DNA of 64,000 bases from Archilochus colubris (taxonomy: Eukaryota; Chordata; Aves; Apodiformes; Trochilidae): the NCBI GenBank assembly GCA_023079485.1, contig CM041084.1, positions 13,390,609 to 13,454,608 of the forward strand. Direction: 5' to 3'. Below the pieces are notes generated by a model that did not search any database, was not told the origin of the DNA, and saw only the letters and a list, made by a program, of their open reading frames with translations. The first letter of the stretch is position 1, and each line of letters begins with the position of its first letter. Of this stretch, positions 12,201 through 21,896 are shown piece by piece. Made by a program: the position numbers and the translations under genes.

Positions 12201-13452
12201 TTTGTTCAGACACTATGGCACAAGCCAACAGATTTTACATGGAAATAATCCCATGAAGTTAAAACACAAAATTTGAACTGAGCTATCAAAGAAGCAAGAG
12301 ATTAGAGGATTATATCAACAGAACAAGCCAAATAAAATTCTTGGTTTCATGCTCCATTTCTGAAGAAAAAAAACAAACACTATTCCCAATGTTGCAAGGA
12401 TCAAACCCACAACAAATGCCATAGGTAACAAAAACATTCATAAATATTTTGCAGCCTACTTTGTGTCTGAAGACCTGACAATAAGCAGCTGCATTTAGCC
12501 TTAAAATACACCAATAAGGTAAATCAGTTATCTAACATACCAAATACATGGCATCAAATTTTATGGAGTAACTTTTGATGATGAAGAAATTCTCTTAAAA
12601 TGTTTTTTTTAAAATTCAGCTCCTTTATTTCTTTAAGGGGTTTTTAAAGATCCTTCTAAGGCCTATAGAGCTTCCTGAAGCTATAAATTGTAGTGCTGGC
12701 AAGAACACCATTTCTCTCAAGCATGAATGTTTCAGTGCATATTTTTGAGAATTATTATGCCAACTTTTATCCAGTAAGTATTAAAGAAGAAACCAGTTAC
12801 AACTACCATACAGAACACATAAAGCACATTTTAGAACTCCAGACATTGTCATTGCACGCATAGGGATGGAACAAAACAAACATAATTTGCAAATGTAAAC
12901 AAAACAAACATAATTTGCAAATGTACTTGCAAGAAGAGGAAAGATGTTCTGTACAAAAACTGGAACTAGGAAAGAACCATGATTATTCTTATTATTTTTG
13001 CTATACAACCCATCTTCAAGATAGAATGGTTTTAGCTGTATTTTATCTTGCAGCCACCTCACCTCTTCAAGATCCTATTTCTATCTCCATAGCAAACAAT
13101 CATCTTGGAAGAGAGGAAATAAATAAATAAATAAATAAATAAATAAAGAGTGCCTGCTGATCAGTCTGAAAAGCCCATTTCCCTAGAAGTGTTACTTTCA
13201 ACAAACCTTTTTTGTATTTAATAACAAGACTTAGAGAGCACGAGAACTCCACCCAAATTAGTAATTTAAAAATCATAGCAGTTCTGCATATGACTTTATT
13301 GATTATTCTGATCTTTCCACATTTCATCTTACCTCAGATCCTGGGGAAACATGACTTCGGCCTGGCTGATGCTGAAGGTGACCAGCATCTCTCTCTAGCA
13401 CAGAATCCACTGCACTGTCCTCCTCTTGTGATTCAACCATTTCCATGGTCAT
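3144..13452 (-). CDS. CREM: CREM, cAMP-responsive element modulator (N-terminal half, 4 coding exons)
   Basis: This is a nuclear bZIP transcription factor that binds cAMP response elements and is switched on by PKA phosphorylation. The coding exons, joined on the minus strand, are 13452-13333, 6946-6800, 3515-3424 and 3289-3144. They give 168 codons plus one base with consistent phases (0, 0, 2, 1). In order they encode a 40-residue N-terminus, a glutamine-rich activation segment containing LVQLPSGQTVHVQGVIQ, and the kinase-inducible domain with the PKA site RRPSY (Ser about residue 118) followed by KILNELSSDVP. CREB1 shares these domains. I chose CREM because the N-terminus starts MTMEMVESQ and CUL2 is the head-to-head neighbour, as in mammals. 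The second glutamine-rich exon, the ICER promoter and the bZIP exons lie beyond base 1. Full-length CREM is about 345 residues, so roughly half is present. Confidence 0.93.
3424..3515 (-). CDS. CREM: CREM kinase-inducible domain exon, first half
   Basis: The 92-base exon encodes VASIADESAESEGIIDSQ followed by KRREILSRRPSY and the first two bases of an Arg codon. RRPSY is the PKA/CaMK phosphoacceptor motif that recruits CBP/p300. The preceding serine/glutamate stretch is the usual acidic phospho-cluster. It is two residues shorter than the mammalian CREM sequence I recall around IAETDES. The acceptor is TTACAG and the donor is CAG|GTAAGA. Only 134 bases separate it from the next exon. Confidence 0.96.
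3516..6799 (-). other. CREM: CREM intron between Q1 and KID exons
   Basis: About 3.3 kb of AT-rich sequence without a recognisable exon or repeat. In mammals alternative splicing around this intron distinguishes activator and repressor forms. Nothing in the sequence shows an extra cassette exon here. Confidence 0.75.
6800..6946 (-). CDS. CREM: CREM glutamine-rich activation exon (Q1)
   Basis: The 49-codon exon is in phase 0 at both ends, so it can be skipped without shifting the frame. Skipping of this type is how CREM makes repressor isoforms in mammals. The acceptor is TTTTTGCAG and the donor is CAG|GTCAGC, which is a weaker donor than average. The peptide starts VSVAASSAGRGSPAV, runs through the conserved LVQLPSGQTVHVQGVIQ and ends QAVQ. 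In the CREB/CREM family, Q-rich segments contact the basal transcription machinery (TAF subunits). Confidence 0.95.
9728..9779. repeat. A-rich tract
   Basis: Fifty-two bases of A with a few G interruptions. It accounts for the lysine-rich and phenylalanine-rich chance frames here. Confidence 0.97.
10866..11063 (+). mobile_element. CR1 LINE 3' fragment
   Basis: Contains CCCAACTGGACAAGGTCCTG, GGCAATTTGCTCTGG, a degraded ACAGGGGGATGGAGTAGGTA and AGAGGTCCCTACCAACCTCA, followed by a decayed terminal ATTCTG repeat. This is the avian CR1 3' end. It is in the antisense orientation to CREM and more diverged than the copy at 61.5 kb. Confidence 0.88.
11390..11960 (-). promoter_or_regulatory. Intronic CpG-rich patch, candidate internal CREM promoter
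   Basis: Within an AT-rich, CpG-poor intron this patch is abruptly GC-rich with many CpGs, densest at 11640-11780. It lies between the CREM start-codon exon and the Q1 exon. Downstream on the minus strand are an ATG at 11584 and a strong donor at 11537/11536. A half-CRE, CGTCA on the plus strand (TGACG on the minus strand), sits at 11633-11637. I recall that mammals have internal cAMP-responsive CREM promoters (theta isoforms) in this part of the gene. I infer a similar role and claim no sequence match. Confidence 0.45.
11537..11584 (-). other. Candidate alternative CREM first coding exon
   Basis: On the minus strand an ATG at 11584 opens 16 codons (MQRTFLSYVSPWQAVK) that reach an excellent donor AAG|GTGAGG in phase 0. 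The next exon downstream, Q1 at 6946, starts in phase 0, so splicing would give an in-frame CREM variant with a short different N-terminus. It lies just downstream of the CpG-rich patch. A short open frame ending at a good donor can arise by chance, so this is a hypothesis. Confidence 0.3.
12870..12925. repeat. Perfect 28-base tandem duplication
   Basis: Two identical, directly adjacent copies (12870-12897 and 12898-12925). Each contains the palindrome ATTTGCAAAT preceded by AACAAAACAAAC. Confidence 0.97.
13117..13147. repeat. AAAT tetranucleotide microsatellite
   Basis: About seven and a half uninterrupted units lie 186 bases downstream of the CREM start-codon exon on the minus strand. Confidence 0.97.
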
Positions 13453-13456
13453 CTGT
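13333..13456 (-). CDS. CREM: CREM exon with start codon
   Basis: On the minus strand the exon follows an acceptor ending TTTTAG at 13457. It starts ACAG and opens with ATG at 13452, followed by a second in-frame ATG two codons later. Forty codons run to the donor GAG|GTAAGA at 13333/13332, ending in phase 0. The peptide begins MTMEMVESQ and ends HVSPGSE. The length equals the mammalian exon as I recall it (40 codons), and the first nine residues nearly match, but the rest diverges strongly. It is acidic and serine-rich with no known fold. The four bases before the ATG fit splicing from an upstream 5'UTR exon in the CpG island. Confidence 0.9.
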
Positions 13457-16400
13457 CTAAAAGTAAGTACAAATACATCTAAATAATGCAGTACAAGGAT
13501 ATATATTGAGCAGCTTCAGGCCACTTTATATTTTGAACAGGCAACTAATGGAAAATAAGGATATTTCTGTCAAAACTATCAGATTAACTGAAGCCCTTCC
13601 TTCTCATTCCTGCACGATAAAACATTCATTCATCTAGCCAGGAGCTCTAACACAAGTACTTTAGAAAGCTGTGAGAAGGGGCCATTCTAGAAATGGTTCT
13701 CAGGAGAGGAGCAAGCAGAGAGACCCAGGGTCCTGTGCAGAGTCGATGGTGGGGCTGGGAGCACAGTGCTCCAGAGCAGCCCATCAGCACTGCCTGCAGC
13801 AGGTCCCTTGGGTCTCATCTCCCACTGGACAAGGCTCCAATTGACCAGCAGCCATGTGCTGCTACAGCCCTCTTAAACCTTGAGATACTGACCCTCAGGT
13901 GGGATCTATGCTTGAATGGTCTGTAAACTACTCATGGCTGAAGACAAACAACGATTTTTCTTAATTTTACAGGTTTAAAAGCAAGGTAAGTTTCACAGAA
14001 GAATAAGCAAGTCTCTGACCCTCAATTTAAGCTGTAAGTTTAAACTCTGGAGAGAAAGCTTCCAAATAGATCTGCTATACAAAAATGCAATTATCTGACA
14101 TTTGCTTTTTTATATTACTTGGCACACTTAGTCATAACGGAAGGTGTATGCTTTGAAACAAGAGCTGGGTTTTCTTCAACTCCCTCCCTCTCCTACAAAA
14201 CCCTTCACTGAAGCAGCAATATGGAACAGGTGATGTCACAAACATTGCCATGGCAACAGGTCATTTTACAGACAGAACAGTGACAGGACTGGGTAAGGCA
14301 GAGGCAGGCAGGATGCCCTGTGAGCACGCTCCCGCCTACACCCTGCACAAGGAATTGAGGCTGTGAAGGGTCTCAACATGACACAGCTGTGGGAATTAAG
14401 AGGCAATGAATCTCACTTCCTTGTGTTCCATTACTATAAAGAGGGGATGGTAAGCCCATCTGAAATCAAACTTCCAACTATTTCAACTGCCTGATAGTTA
14501 CTGTGGTTTTTTGTCATGTCTTATACTGTGTGAGACACGGAAGAGACAGAGATGAAAGTATGCTACACATCTGACTTTGAGGCTCCCAAATTTAGTCCCA
14601 CAGTTTAAAAGTTAACTACATTAAGTCAAACTAAATATAAATCCAAACTCCTTTTGTGACATTATTTTACAGAAAATTACGCAATCTTTGAGAATATTTT
14701 AATTGAAATATAATTAAGACTTATACACTATACCAAATAATTTAAATAGATATTCCATCTGTAATTGTGTATATTCTGACATTGAACACAAATTATTGCC
14801 TATCTTAAACTTTTAGTAAAACAGATCAAAATCTGAAAATTCACATACTGCTTTTATTTAGCTTTTTATCTGACTTCCATAAAATGAAACTGTCACTCTA
14901 GAAAACAGCAAAATACACTTAATACACTTTTTTTTTGACAACACAGCAATTCTAGTACACCTGTATACAGAGACCTGACTAAAAATGCCATCCAAATATA
15001 AAGACCTAACTGTAGCCTATAAAAAAAACACCAAAAAAAGACATAATTTTCAAATATATACTAGTTAATTTGGCATAAAATATCAATGTAAAAGATGACT
15101 AAAGATAAAATGTAGCACATTAGTATCATAATTCAAGTATGTTATAACATTAGGAATTTTCAGTAGACATAAACATAGGGGATTACTGAATTTGCAGCTG
15201 AAGTTCAGTTGCAGTCATTTAAGACCACAGAGTTACAAGTGGCACAGGGCCATATTACTTCATGCAGGCTTGTATACACAGAAAGATACAGAGCAAAATC
15301 ATAACTGGTTTTTGTTTTGTTTTGCTTTCTAAAACACCAGTAATATGGCTTGTGGTAAGGAACAGTAATTAATCGAGCCCAGAATGCTGGACTCAACTAA
15401 AATTAAGTTTTCCCATGTATCACAATCAGTCTACACTGCAAGCAAAATTTAACGTTTGCTTTGCATTTCAAAGTAAGTAACATCTTTTGCCAAGCACTTA
15501 AAATCCTTTATAAAAGTGTATCAGTAATAGTACACATCTAGCTTTAAAGTTTACATTATCTTCCTCCTATTTTAAAGGAAACTAAGCATATAGCTTCAAA
15601 GTATATGGTTTTAAGTTCTGCTTATGCATGGGTTATTTTCATTGTATGATTCATTACTACGTTTTATTTATCACCTCGGTAATTTTAAATATTGGTCTGA
15701 ATCTTTAAAGTAATAGAGAAGTACTATCTATTCCCTTGAGTTAAAAGGGAGGGGGGGGGGAAATGGCTTAGTGTAGTGCAGGCAAAAAAACCTTCAAATA
15801 CCTATTTTTACTCCAAAATAGCAAAGAAATCTTTAGGATCTGGCAGGAGGTTTAACTGTTACCTAGCTAGTAACATTTTAATATGTATTAGCATGTGTTT
15901 AGTCACTGAGACTAAGGTACAGTAGGTCAGTTGCAGGTAAACACTGATTAAGACAATGCATATAGTGAACATCAAAAGCTTCTTCAGCTGACAGCAGCAG
16001 CATCCCTAATAGGACAACACTGATGGCATCAGCTAAAGAAAAATGTTGCCAGCAACCTAGAAGACTGGAAGTAATCTACAGCTAAAAGTGTGAACATTTT
16101 ATGTTTTTGTCCCTGGATAAAAGTTCAAGGATAGCATCTTTGTCAAGGTGTGTTCCTCTGTAATAAAGACCACAAAAAAACCCTTTCACACTCCCTAAAT
16201 ACTTCTGTATTACAACTACATTTCTGAATAGTAATTCAAATATCTAATGACTGTTGGTGAAATTAAACTGCATAAGCAAACTGGCACAGTATTTTGCATA
16301 ACTGGAATTGTGCAACTGTCTAATTAAATACCCAGAGACATTTTAAAGACAACTTCTTTATTTCAACAATAATTTATACATCAAAGACTGTTTACAAAGG

Positions 16401-17798
16401 TAGGTTATTACAAAGGAAATCATAAGAGGCTAAGAATTATGTTTATGCCCTTGCTCCAGCTCTCTTTGAAGGCTTTTATTTACTGGTAAGTTACTAGAAA
16501 GCAAGGATGTGAATTTACAGACATCTATTTTGCATTCATTGATGGCCTCAAAGTGAGCATGAAAACTACAGTTTCAGAAGATCACTGTGTTTTCAAGTGT
16601 TAAGTGTATGATTTGTTACATTGTTTTGTGAAGCGCACCAACTGGCAAGGTGGTCACAGCATTCGGGCAGGTAAAATGAGCGACAGTGCAACATATCTGA
16701 AAGTGTAACTCGTTTTCAGTACCAACAGAATACTAAGTTTCTTATGTATCCTAAGCTCTATTGTGTTTCATTTTCTTCCCCTCCTTTTCCTCCCAGAGTA
16801 TCTAGCAAGGCCCTCAAAAAAAATTCAACCCCCAACCTATGAGCACACGGATGCTCCCCATCAGTCAGTGCATTGCCACCTCAATCGGGGTAAGACAGCG
16901 CTGGATCTCCTGTGAAAAGGGCACATGGTGGCGTTTAGAAGAGCCCAACCAGTCCCTGAACAAGTAAGCGGTACCTGTGTCGGTACCTGTGGAACCGTTT
17001 AACTGCTACAGGACACGCTGCTCCACTAAGCACCGAGACGCCGACATGGCGCTGGTGGATGCAGACTTAAGCGAGACGTAGGAGCCCACTGTGATCTCTC
17101 CCACCCGTTTTCCTGTCCAGCTCGGAAAGCTTTACGGGCAAGGATGTCATCAGTCAGGATTACCGGGCTTCGGGGAAAAAGTCCCAAGGCACCAGAGCCT
17201 GTCTGCCCCGGCCAGCCCCCTACCCTCGGCCAGCGTACCCCCGGCTGGCCAGGGCAGCACCCCGCAAGCCCCAGAGACCGGCCGTCCCGGGAGCCTCTGA
17301 CCGCAGCGTGCAGGCACACTGCCCCGGCCCCTCCCTCGTCGGACCGCCGACAGGCCAGTCGAGCCTGCCTCCCTCCCAGGCCTCGCTCCGGAGGGACGGC
17401 CCGAGCTGCTGCCCAACAGGGCCCGACGGGCACCCCTGCTCCGCGCTGTAACGGCGCGGGGGGCTCCGCACGCCCCGCTTCCCGGGCTGGGGAGACCTCC
17501 GGAAGCCGCTCGGCAGAGCCGTGCCCAGGGAGGGCGGCACGTAGACCGCGCGCGGCCCTCCTTGTGCGGTGCGCGCTCCCGGACGCTGGCGGGGACGCGC
17601 CTCCGCCCCCTCCTGCGCGCTCCCGGCGGCGGGGCTGAGCCGAACGGCACAGCGCCCCCCTGCCCTACCCTACCCTGTCTTGCCCTCCCCTCCCCTCCGT
17701 GCGGGCAGCCCCGGCCGCTGCCCTCTGCGCACCCCCGCTCCCAGCCCGCAGGGGGTCGGGCTGCGCGTACACGTGTCCCCGCCCCCTCCCGCACTCAC
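13457..17798 (-). other. CREM: CREM intron 1 (5'UTR exon to start-codon exon)
   Basis: About 4.3 kb. Two parts stand out. One is a GC-richer block at about 13690-13930 with no assigned identity. The other is a regulatory-looking segment at 14215-14360 with a CRE variant and an RFX X-box. A G-run lies near 15750. The remainder is AT-rich with no recognised exon. The 5' limit depends on the inferred first-exon donor. Confidence 0.6.
14231..14257. promoter_or_regulatory. CRE variant next to RFX X-box
   Basis: TGATGTCA (14231-14238), a CRE variant, is followed five bases later by ATTGCCATGGCAAC (14244-14257). The latter matches the RFX X-box pattern RTNRCC, a two-base spacer, then RGYAAC, at every position. 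The segment around it is less AT-rich than the flanks. No experimental support is available from sequence alone. Confidence 0.5.
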
Positions 17799-17880
17799 CC
17801 GCCGCCCTGTACGTGATGCCCCCGTCACAGGGGGTGGGGGGGATTGGGCCGGGCGGAGCCGCACGTCGATCTCACGTCAG
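17799..17880 (-). other. CREM: Candidate CREM 5'UTR exon 1 (start not fixed)
   Basis: The right-hand limit is approximate. The 3' end is supported by a consensus donor reading G|GTGAGTG on the minus strand at 17799/17798. A second possible donor, GGGG|GTAAGC, lies near 18433. No CREM-like coding sequence was recognised, consistent with a non-coding first exon joined to the ACAG-ATG exon at 13456. Confidence 0.45.
17872..17879. promoter_or_regulatory. CRE-like site in CREM CpG island
   Basis: TCACGTCA (TGACGTGA on the other strand) differs from the palindromic CRE by one base and keeps a full CGTCA half-site. It lies about 75 bases upstream of the candidate first-exon donor. Confidence 0.5.
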
Positions 17881-17990
17881 CGCTGATGCAGCCGCGCCGC
17901 CGCGGGGGCGCTGAGGAAATGGCGTCTGCGGCGACTCCCAACCCCAGCGGCCGCGGGGGAGGCGGAGCCGGGGCTCAGCCGCCGTCACCG

Positions 17991-18066
17991 ATTGGCTACA
18001 GGGCGCCCAGCGGCTGGCGGAATGTCCAACCGTCGCCGTCGGGCTGCTGGGAGCGCCTCTCATTGG
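17991..18066 (-). promoter_or_regulatory. Two CCAAT boxes
   Basis: ATTGGCT occurs at 17991-17997 and again at 18062-18068, 71 bases apart, giving AGCCAAT on the minus strand. This is the full NF-Y-type core in the orientation of CREM transcription. A GC-box-like GGGGCGGGAGG follows the second one. Confidence 0.5.
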
Positions 18067-18190
18067 CTGTGGGGCGGGAGGAGGGGGGGTGCGGGGAGCC
18101 TGCCCTCTGCCGGGCAGCTCGGTGGCCGCTGGCCGGCGGGCTCCTCGAGCAGGGTGTGTGGGGTCGGGGAAGAGTCCCGACCGCTGAGCT

Positions 18191-18260
18191 GGTTCGGTTC
18201 GGCTCGGCTCGGCTCGGCTCGGCTCGGCTCGGCTCGGCTCGGCTCGGCTCGGCTCGGCTC
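18191..18260. repeat. Pentanucleotide tandem repeat (GGCTC)n
   Basis: There are fourteen 5-base units without interruption: two GGTTC then twelve GGCTC. It is GC-rich, sits upstream of the CREM promoter core, and is likely to be length-variable. Confidence 0.97.
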
Positions 18261-19035
18261 GGGCCGGGGCCCCTCAGCGGCGGCCGGGTGGAGGGTGGCC
18301 CCGTTCCCTGGACCGGGTTTGCTCTCGAGGTGTGCGATAGCAGGGGCGCGGTGCCGGCCGCTCTCCTTAATCCACCGATAAGGGCTGTTGGCGGGGCCGC
18401 GCTGGCGCTCGGCAGAGCGAGGCTGGCGCTTACCCCCGAGCCGCTTCTAAAGGGAAGGGGCTCCCCTCAAACCGCCCGTTGTCCCCTTGGGGGTGCTGGA
18501 ATCCTGAGGTACAAGGGCACCTGCTGAGGGACCAGCAGGCGGCTGGCCCGTGGAACAGCCAACAGCCTGGCAGCCCCGCCGAGATAGTGCCCTCGGCTTG
18601 GCTTTGAATTCCTCTGCGAACTGAAAGCACCTCTCCTGTTGTCCCTATTAATGTGTGACATCATATTTTGTATTTTTTCGGCTGAATAAATTAGAAATTG
18701 ATGAGACAACGAACAGGAACGACGTTCGTGTTTCCCCGCTCGGTGCCACAGGATACATTCAAATGTCATGAGTCATGGTTGGCTTGTACCCTATGTTGGA
18801 GCATTTCTTGTTCCAGGAAGTAGAAGGCCCATATTCTGTTTCGAAAGGCTGAAACGCCATAAGTGCTTGCGACCTGAACTCTTACTGCTGTTCAGTATTT
18901 TATAGAGTCAGAAAGGATCACAATTTGAATTATAAAGTGTGAAAGCACATTTTGAACCACATGTCTATACATCACTCCACTCATACTCTGAAATTACTTA
19001 ATGTATTTGTCCATTTTTACTTTGTTTCGTTATAT

Positions 19036-19165
19036 GTGGGTTGTTTGGGTTTTTTGGTGGTTTTTTTTCCTCGGGGGGGGGGAGCTTTTTTGTTTTGTTG
19101 GGTTTTTTTTGGTTGGATGGATGGTTGGGTTTTTGATTTTTAAATTTTTTGTTTTGTTTTGTTTT
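19036..19165. repeat. T/G-rich low-complexity stretch
   Basis: Long T-runs are mixed with GGG and GGTT, including ten consecutive G at 19073-19082. The open frames across it are low-complexity artefacts. Confidence 0.9.
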
Positions 19166-21124
19166 CTGTCAGAGGACTCCATAATGTGTTAAATAAGAAT
19201 GAAAATCCTAAGTTAATTTCAAATGACTCATTGCAATTGAAGAATTGGAGGATGTGTGTGTCAAGACTGGTAATATGTCTGTACAGGTCAAATATGCAGT
19301 CTTATTCATGGAGTGAAGAGAACTTAGGTATTGATTTCCTGTGTTTAGAGAAAACCACATATCTCTTATCTACGACTTCACGAAAATTTAATTACATTTA
19401 TTCATGAGCGGTTTTTTTTCCTTTTTTCAGCATTTAATATGTTATTTTTCCTCACAGATATTAACACATCTATTAAAATAATAATCTAGTGCAAAGAATA
19501 TAAAATTTTTACATCCCTATTGCTTATGTAAGTTTTCAGTTTTCATTGTACATTTCCTTCGTTGAAATATTGAACAACACCCCCTTCCTGTTCTGAGTTC
19601 TGTTTCCCTCTTTTCGTTTGTTGCATATATTTCATGTGTTTTGCAGAATTTTATAGAGGAGTTTTTCTTCCCACAATTAATAAACTTCTGGTTTGACAGC
19701 TAGCCCTTTAGGTTCAAAGTTGTTATGCCCACTCATCAGAAGATATGCTTTACTAGAAAATCTTTGGTCAGTTAGAAAATATAGTAATGTAATAATCAAA
19801 TAAGCAAACAAGTGTAAAACTACTGAGGATATCTGCTGAAGCATTTGGAAGAAGATCTGGCTTTGCCAAGTACATTCAAAAAGCCAAAAGTAGCTGTTGT
19901 GATACTAGTAGCACCTCAAAAATATTTTTGAAGATAGAAATCTGATTACAAACAGGAAGATATTTCAAATGTGTGTGTTAAATAACGGAAACCACTGGAA
20001 TGAGTTATTTATAAACAAGCTGAGAATTTATTTCCATGGAAGATTTACAGTGGGAATTTGGAAAAACAATAATTTTCTATTAGTTTCCAACGAAGTCATA
20101 AGCAACTTCGAAGTGTTTGTGAATTTATTCCGCTTGTCTCTGATAATTTAATGAGGTAAATCAGAGGAGTGATTTAACTGCTGAAGGGGTTTAGTCTTTG
20201 GTGATAAAAATATGAGCTTCAGCTCCTGACATAGCTTATTGAATTCAATTGCGTCCTGCCAAGGTTTAGTCTGGCCACAGGGCTGGTGGGCTGAATGGGG
20301 AGGACAATGAAGAGGAAATTTTCCATTCTTAGTGTGGCAGGGTTGAGATACTATGTTTTTTATCTGAGGTCAAAACTGAAACGCATCACTTTAACTAAAA
20401 TAATTCTAAATTATTATCTTGATATGAACCACTTTAATTTCAAATGCTAGGACCAAAAGCAATCCGTAAGACCAGGACACAAGTCAGGATCCTTTTTGAT
20501 TGGCATTATTTATATAAGATGGTTGTGAACATGAATTTATTTATATTATGAATTTATATATTTATTTATTTCTTCGTTGGGCTAAGTCAGAAGTTCTGTA
20601 AAGAGAAGTTAGAGGTGTAACTGGAAGAGCAATATTAGTTAAAGCATCCCTGGTCTCATACCCACCACTTCAGTTACAGTGACACAACTTCTTGGGCAAC
20701 CCAAGACTTTATCTGGAAAAGTAATTTGAGTTAGAAACACTGTATCAAGGAAGGTTTATTTCAACCTGTATCAATACCTCAGTCTGCTGCACTGCACCAT
20801 CACAGGAGGTACTACATCAACTGAGAGGGAATAAATGCATGAGCAGGGAGTTGAAGAAACTTCAGCTGGCACTGACACCAAAAGAAACCCGGTGCTTTTT
20901 GCAGGGAACATAAATACTTCATGTGGCATATTACATAAATATGAAAGTTATCTCCGTAATCCTCAGACAACTGATTTTACATACTGGTTCTTCACAGCTA
21001 TCTTTTATATACATGCATTATTAAGGAATAGGATTAAAATAATTTGATGCATTTCAGTTATAGGATTATTAAAAAATTATGTAGCTTTCGTGTAAAAAAA
21101 TTCATACATTGTCCTGGCATAAGT

Positions 21125-21896
21125 TGTGAGGGACCAGCCCTCGGGACGTGTGTTCTGGGAAGTGGTGTGAGGCACCATTGGAAGCCCTCAGACAAAACAA
21201 AAGTCCTGCCAGGCTAATGACTGCCTGGCGCCTATGGAAATGGTGTGCATATGGCCTAGGGCCTGCATATGGAGACAACGATAGAGATAAGGATTGCGGA
21301 GCGCAGAGATCTACCTACTCCAGTTGTTCAATCAGATGTGTCTCAACCGTGCCTATAAAAGGAGTAGCTGTGATGGTGGCTCGGGGAGCTTCACTGACAC
21401 CAACCCTCCCCTGTTAGCTGACCAAACTCTGGATCTAGAACTGGTTGTCTACCTCCTGAACTTTTCTTCTATACTCTTGCTTTCATTTTCCTAAAATCAT
21501 TAAGTAATCCAATGCTTACCACAATTTTTTCCCAAATTGCCCAGCTGGAACATAAATGGATCAAAATAATGTATCAAAGTAATCAGCCTTTATGATTGCA
21601 CAACCTGAGCATACGTAACAATCAAAGTATCAGCTTTTATTAATTATTCCTTCCGTAATTTTAATGAAATCATATGTTCAAATACCTTGAGTGTCTTTTC
21701 ACCTTTTTCTGATCAAGGGATATCTGACCTTTGAGTGTTTCCTCGGACTGTAACATTTCAGTCACTCTCCCAGGGAGGGCTGGGTCTGACACTATGGGAT
21801 TGGGTTCAGCCCTGCCTTGGCTTTTCTCTGAGGAGCTGAAAAAGAAAGGGGGGGGCTGATCTGTGTCTCGCTGGGTACCCTATCCGAGTGGCGACA
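21125..21896 (+). mobile_element. LTR-like element, probably a solitary endogenous retrovirus LTR
   Basis: The segment begins TGTGAGGG and ends GGCGACA, so it has TG...CA ends with TGT/ACA terminal inversion. The flanking pentamers are TAAGT and TAAAT, a possible 5-base target duplication with one change. A TATA box (TATAAAA) lies at 21354-21360, preceded by a moderately GC-rich U3-like region with repeated CATATGG-type words. The 3' end contains CTGTGTCTCGCTGGGTACCC, typical in style of a U5 end. No gag, pol or env frame is attached, so if real it is a solo LTR. The middle (about 21490-21720) is AT-rich and less convincing. Confidence 0.5.

Larger units (their letters stand above)
6947..13332 (-). 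other. CREM: CREM intron between start-codon exon and Q1 exon
   Basis: About 6.4 kb. It contains a long A-rich tract (9728-9779), a CR1 fragment (about 10866-11063), the intronic CpG-rich patch (about 11390-11960) and a perfect 28-base tandem duplication (12870-12925). The rest is AT-rich with no recognised content. Confidence 0.75.
16960..18520 (-). promoter_or_regulatory. CREM: CpG island, main CREM promoter (P1) region
   Basis: A dense CpG island begins near 17000, peaks at 17300-18100 and fades after 18500. Overlapping open frames on both strands here are by-products of high GC. Features fitting minus-strand transcription are ATTGG (CCAAT on the minus strand) at 17991-17995 and 18062-18066, a CRE-like TCACGTCA at 17872-17879, and a strong donor G|GTGAGT at 17799/17798. 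CRE elements would allow CREM/CREB autoregulation, but that is inference. Exact start sites cannot be read from sequence. Confidence 0.8.

Noticed and set aside
17885..17912. CTCF-like GGGGGCGCTG in the CREM CpG island
   Set aside because: The 5' half of the motif does not fit. GC-rich DNA gives such partial matches often.
17144..18527. Several 100-227 codon frames in the CREM CpG island
   Set aside because: Same GC artefact. One of them simply translates the GGCTC repeat into a GSARL-type repeat.
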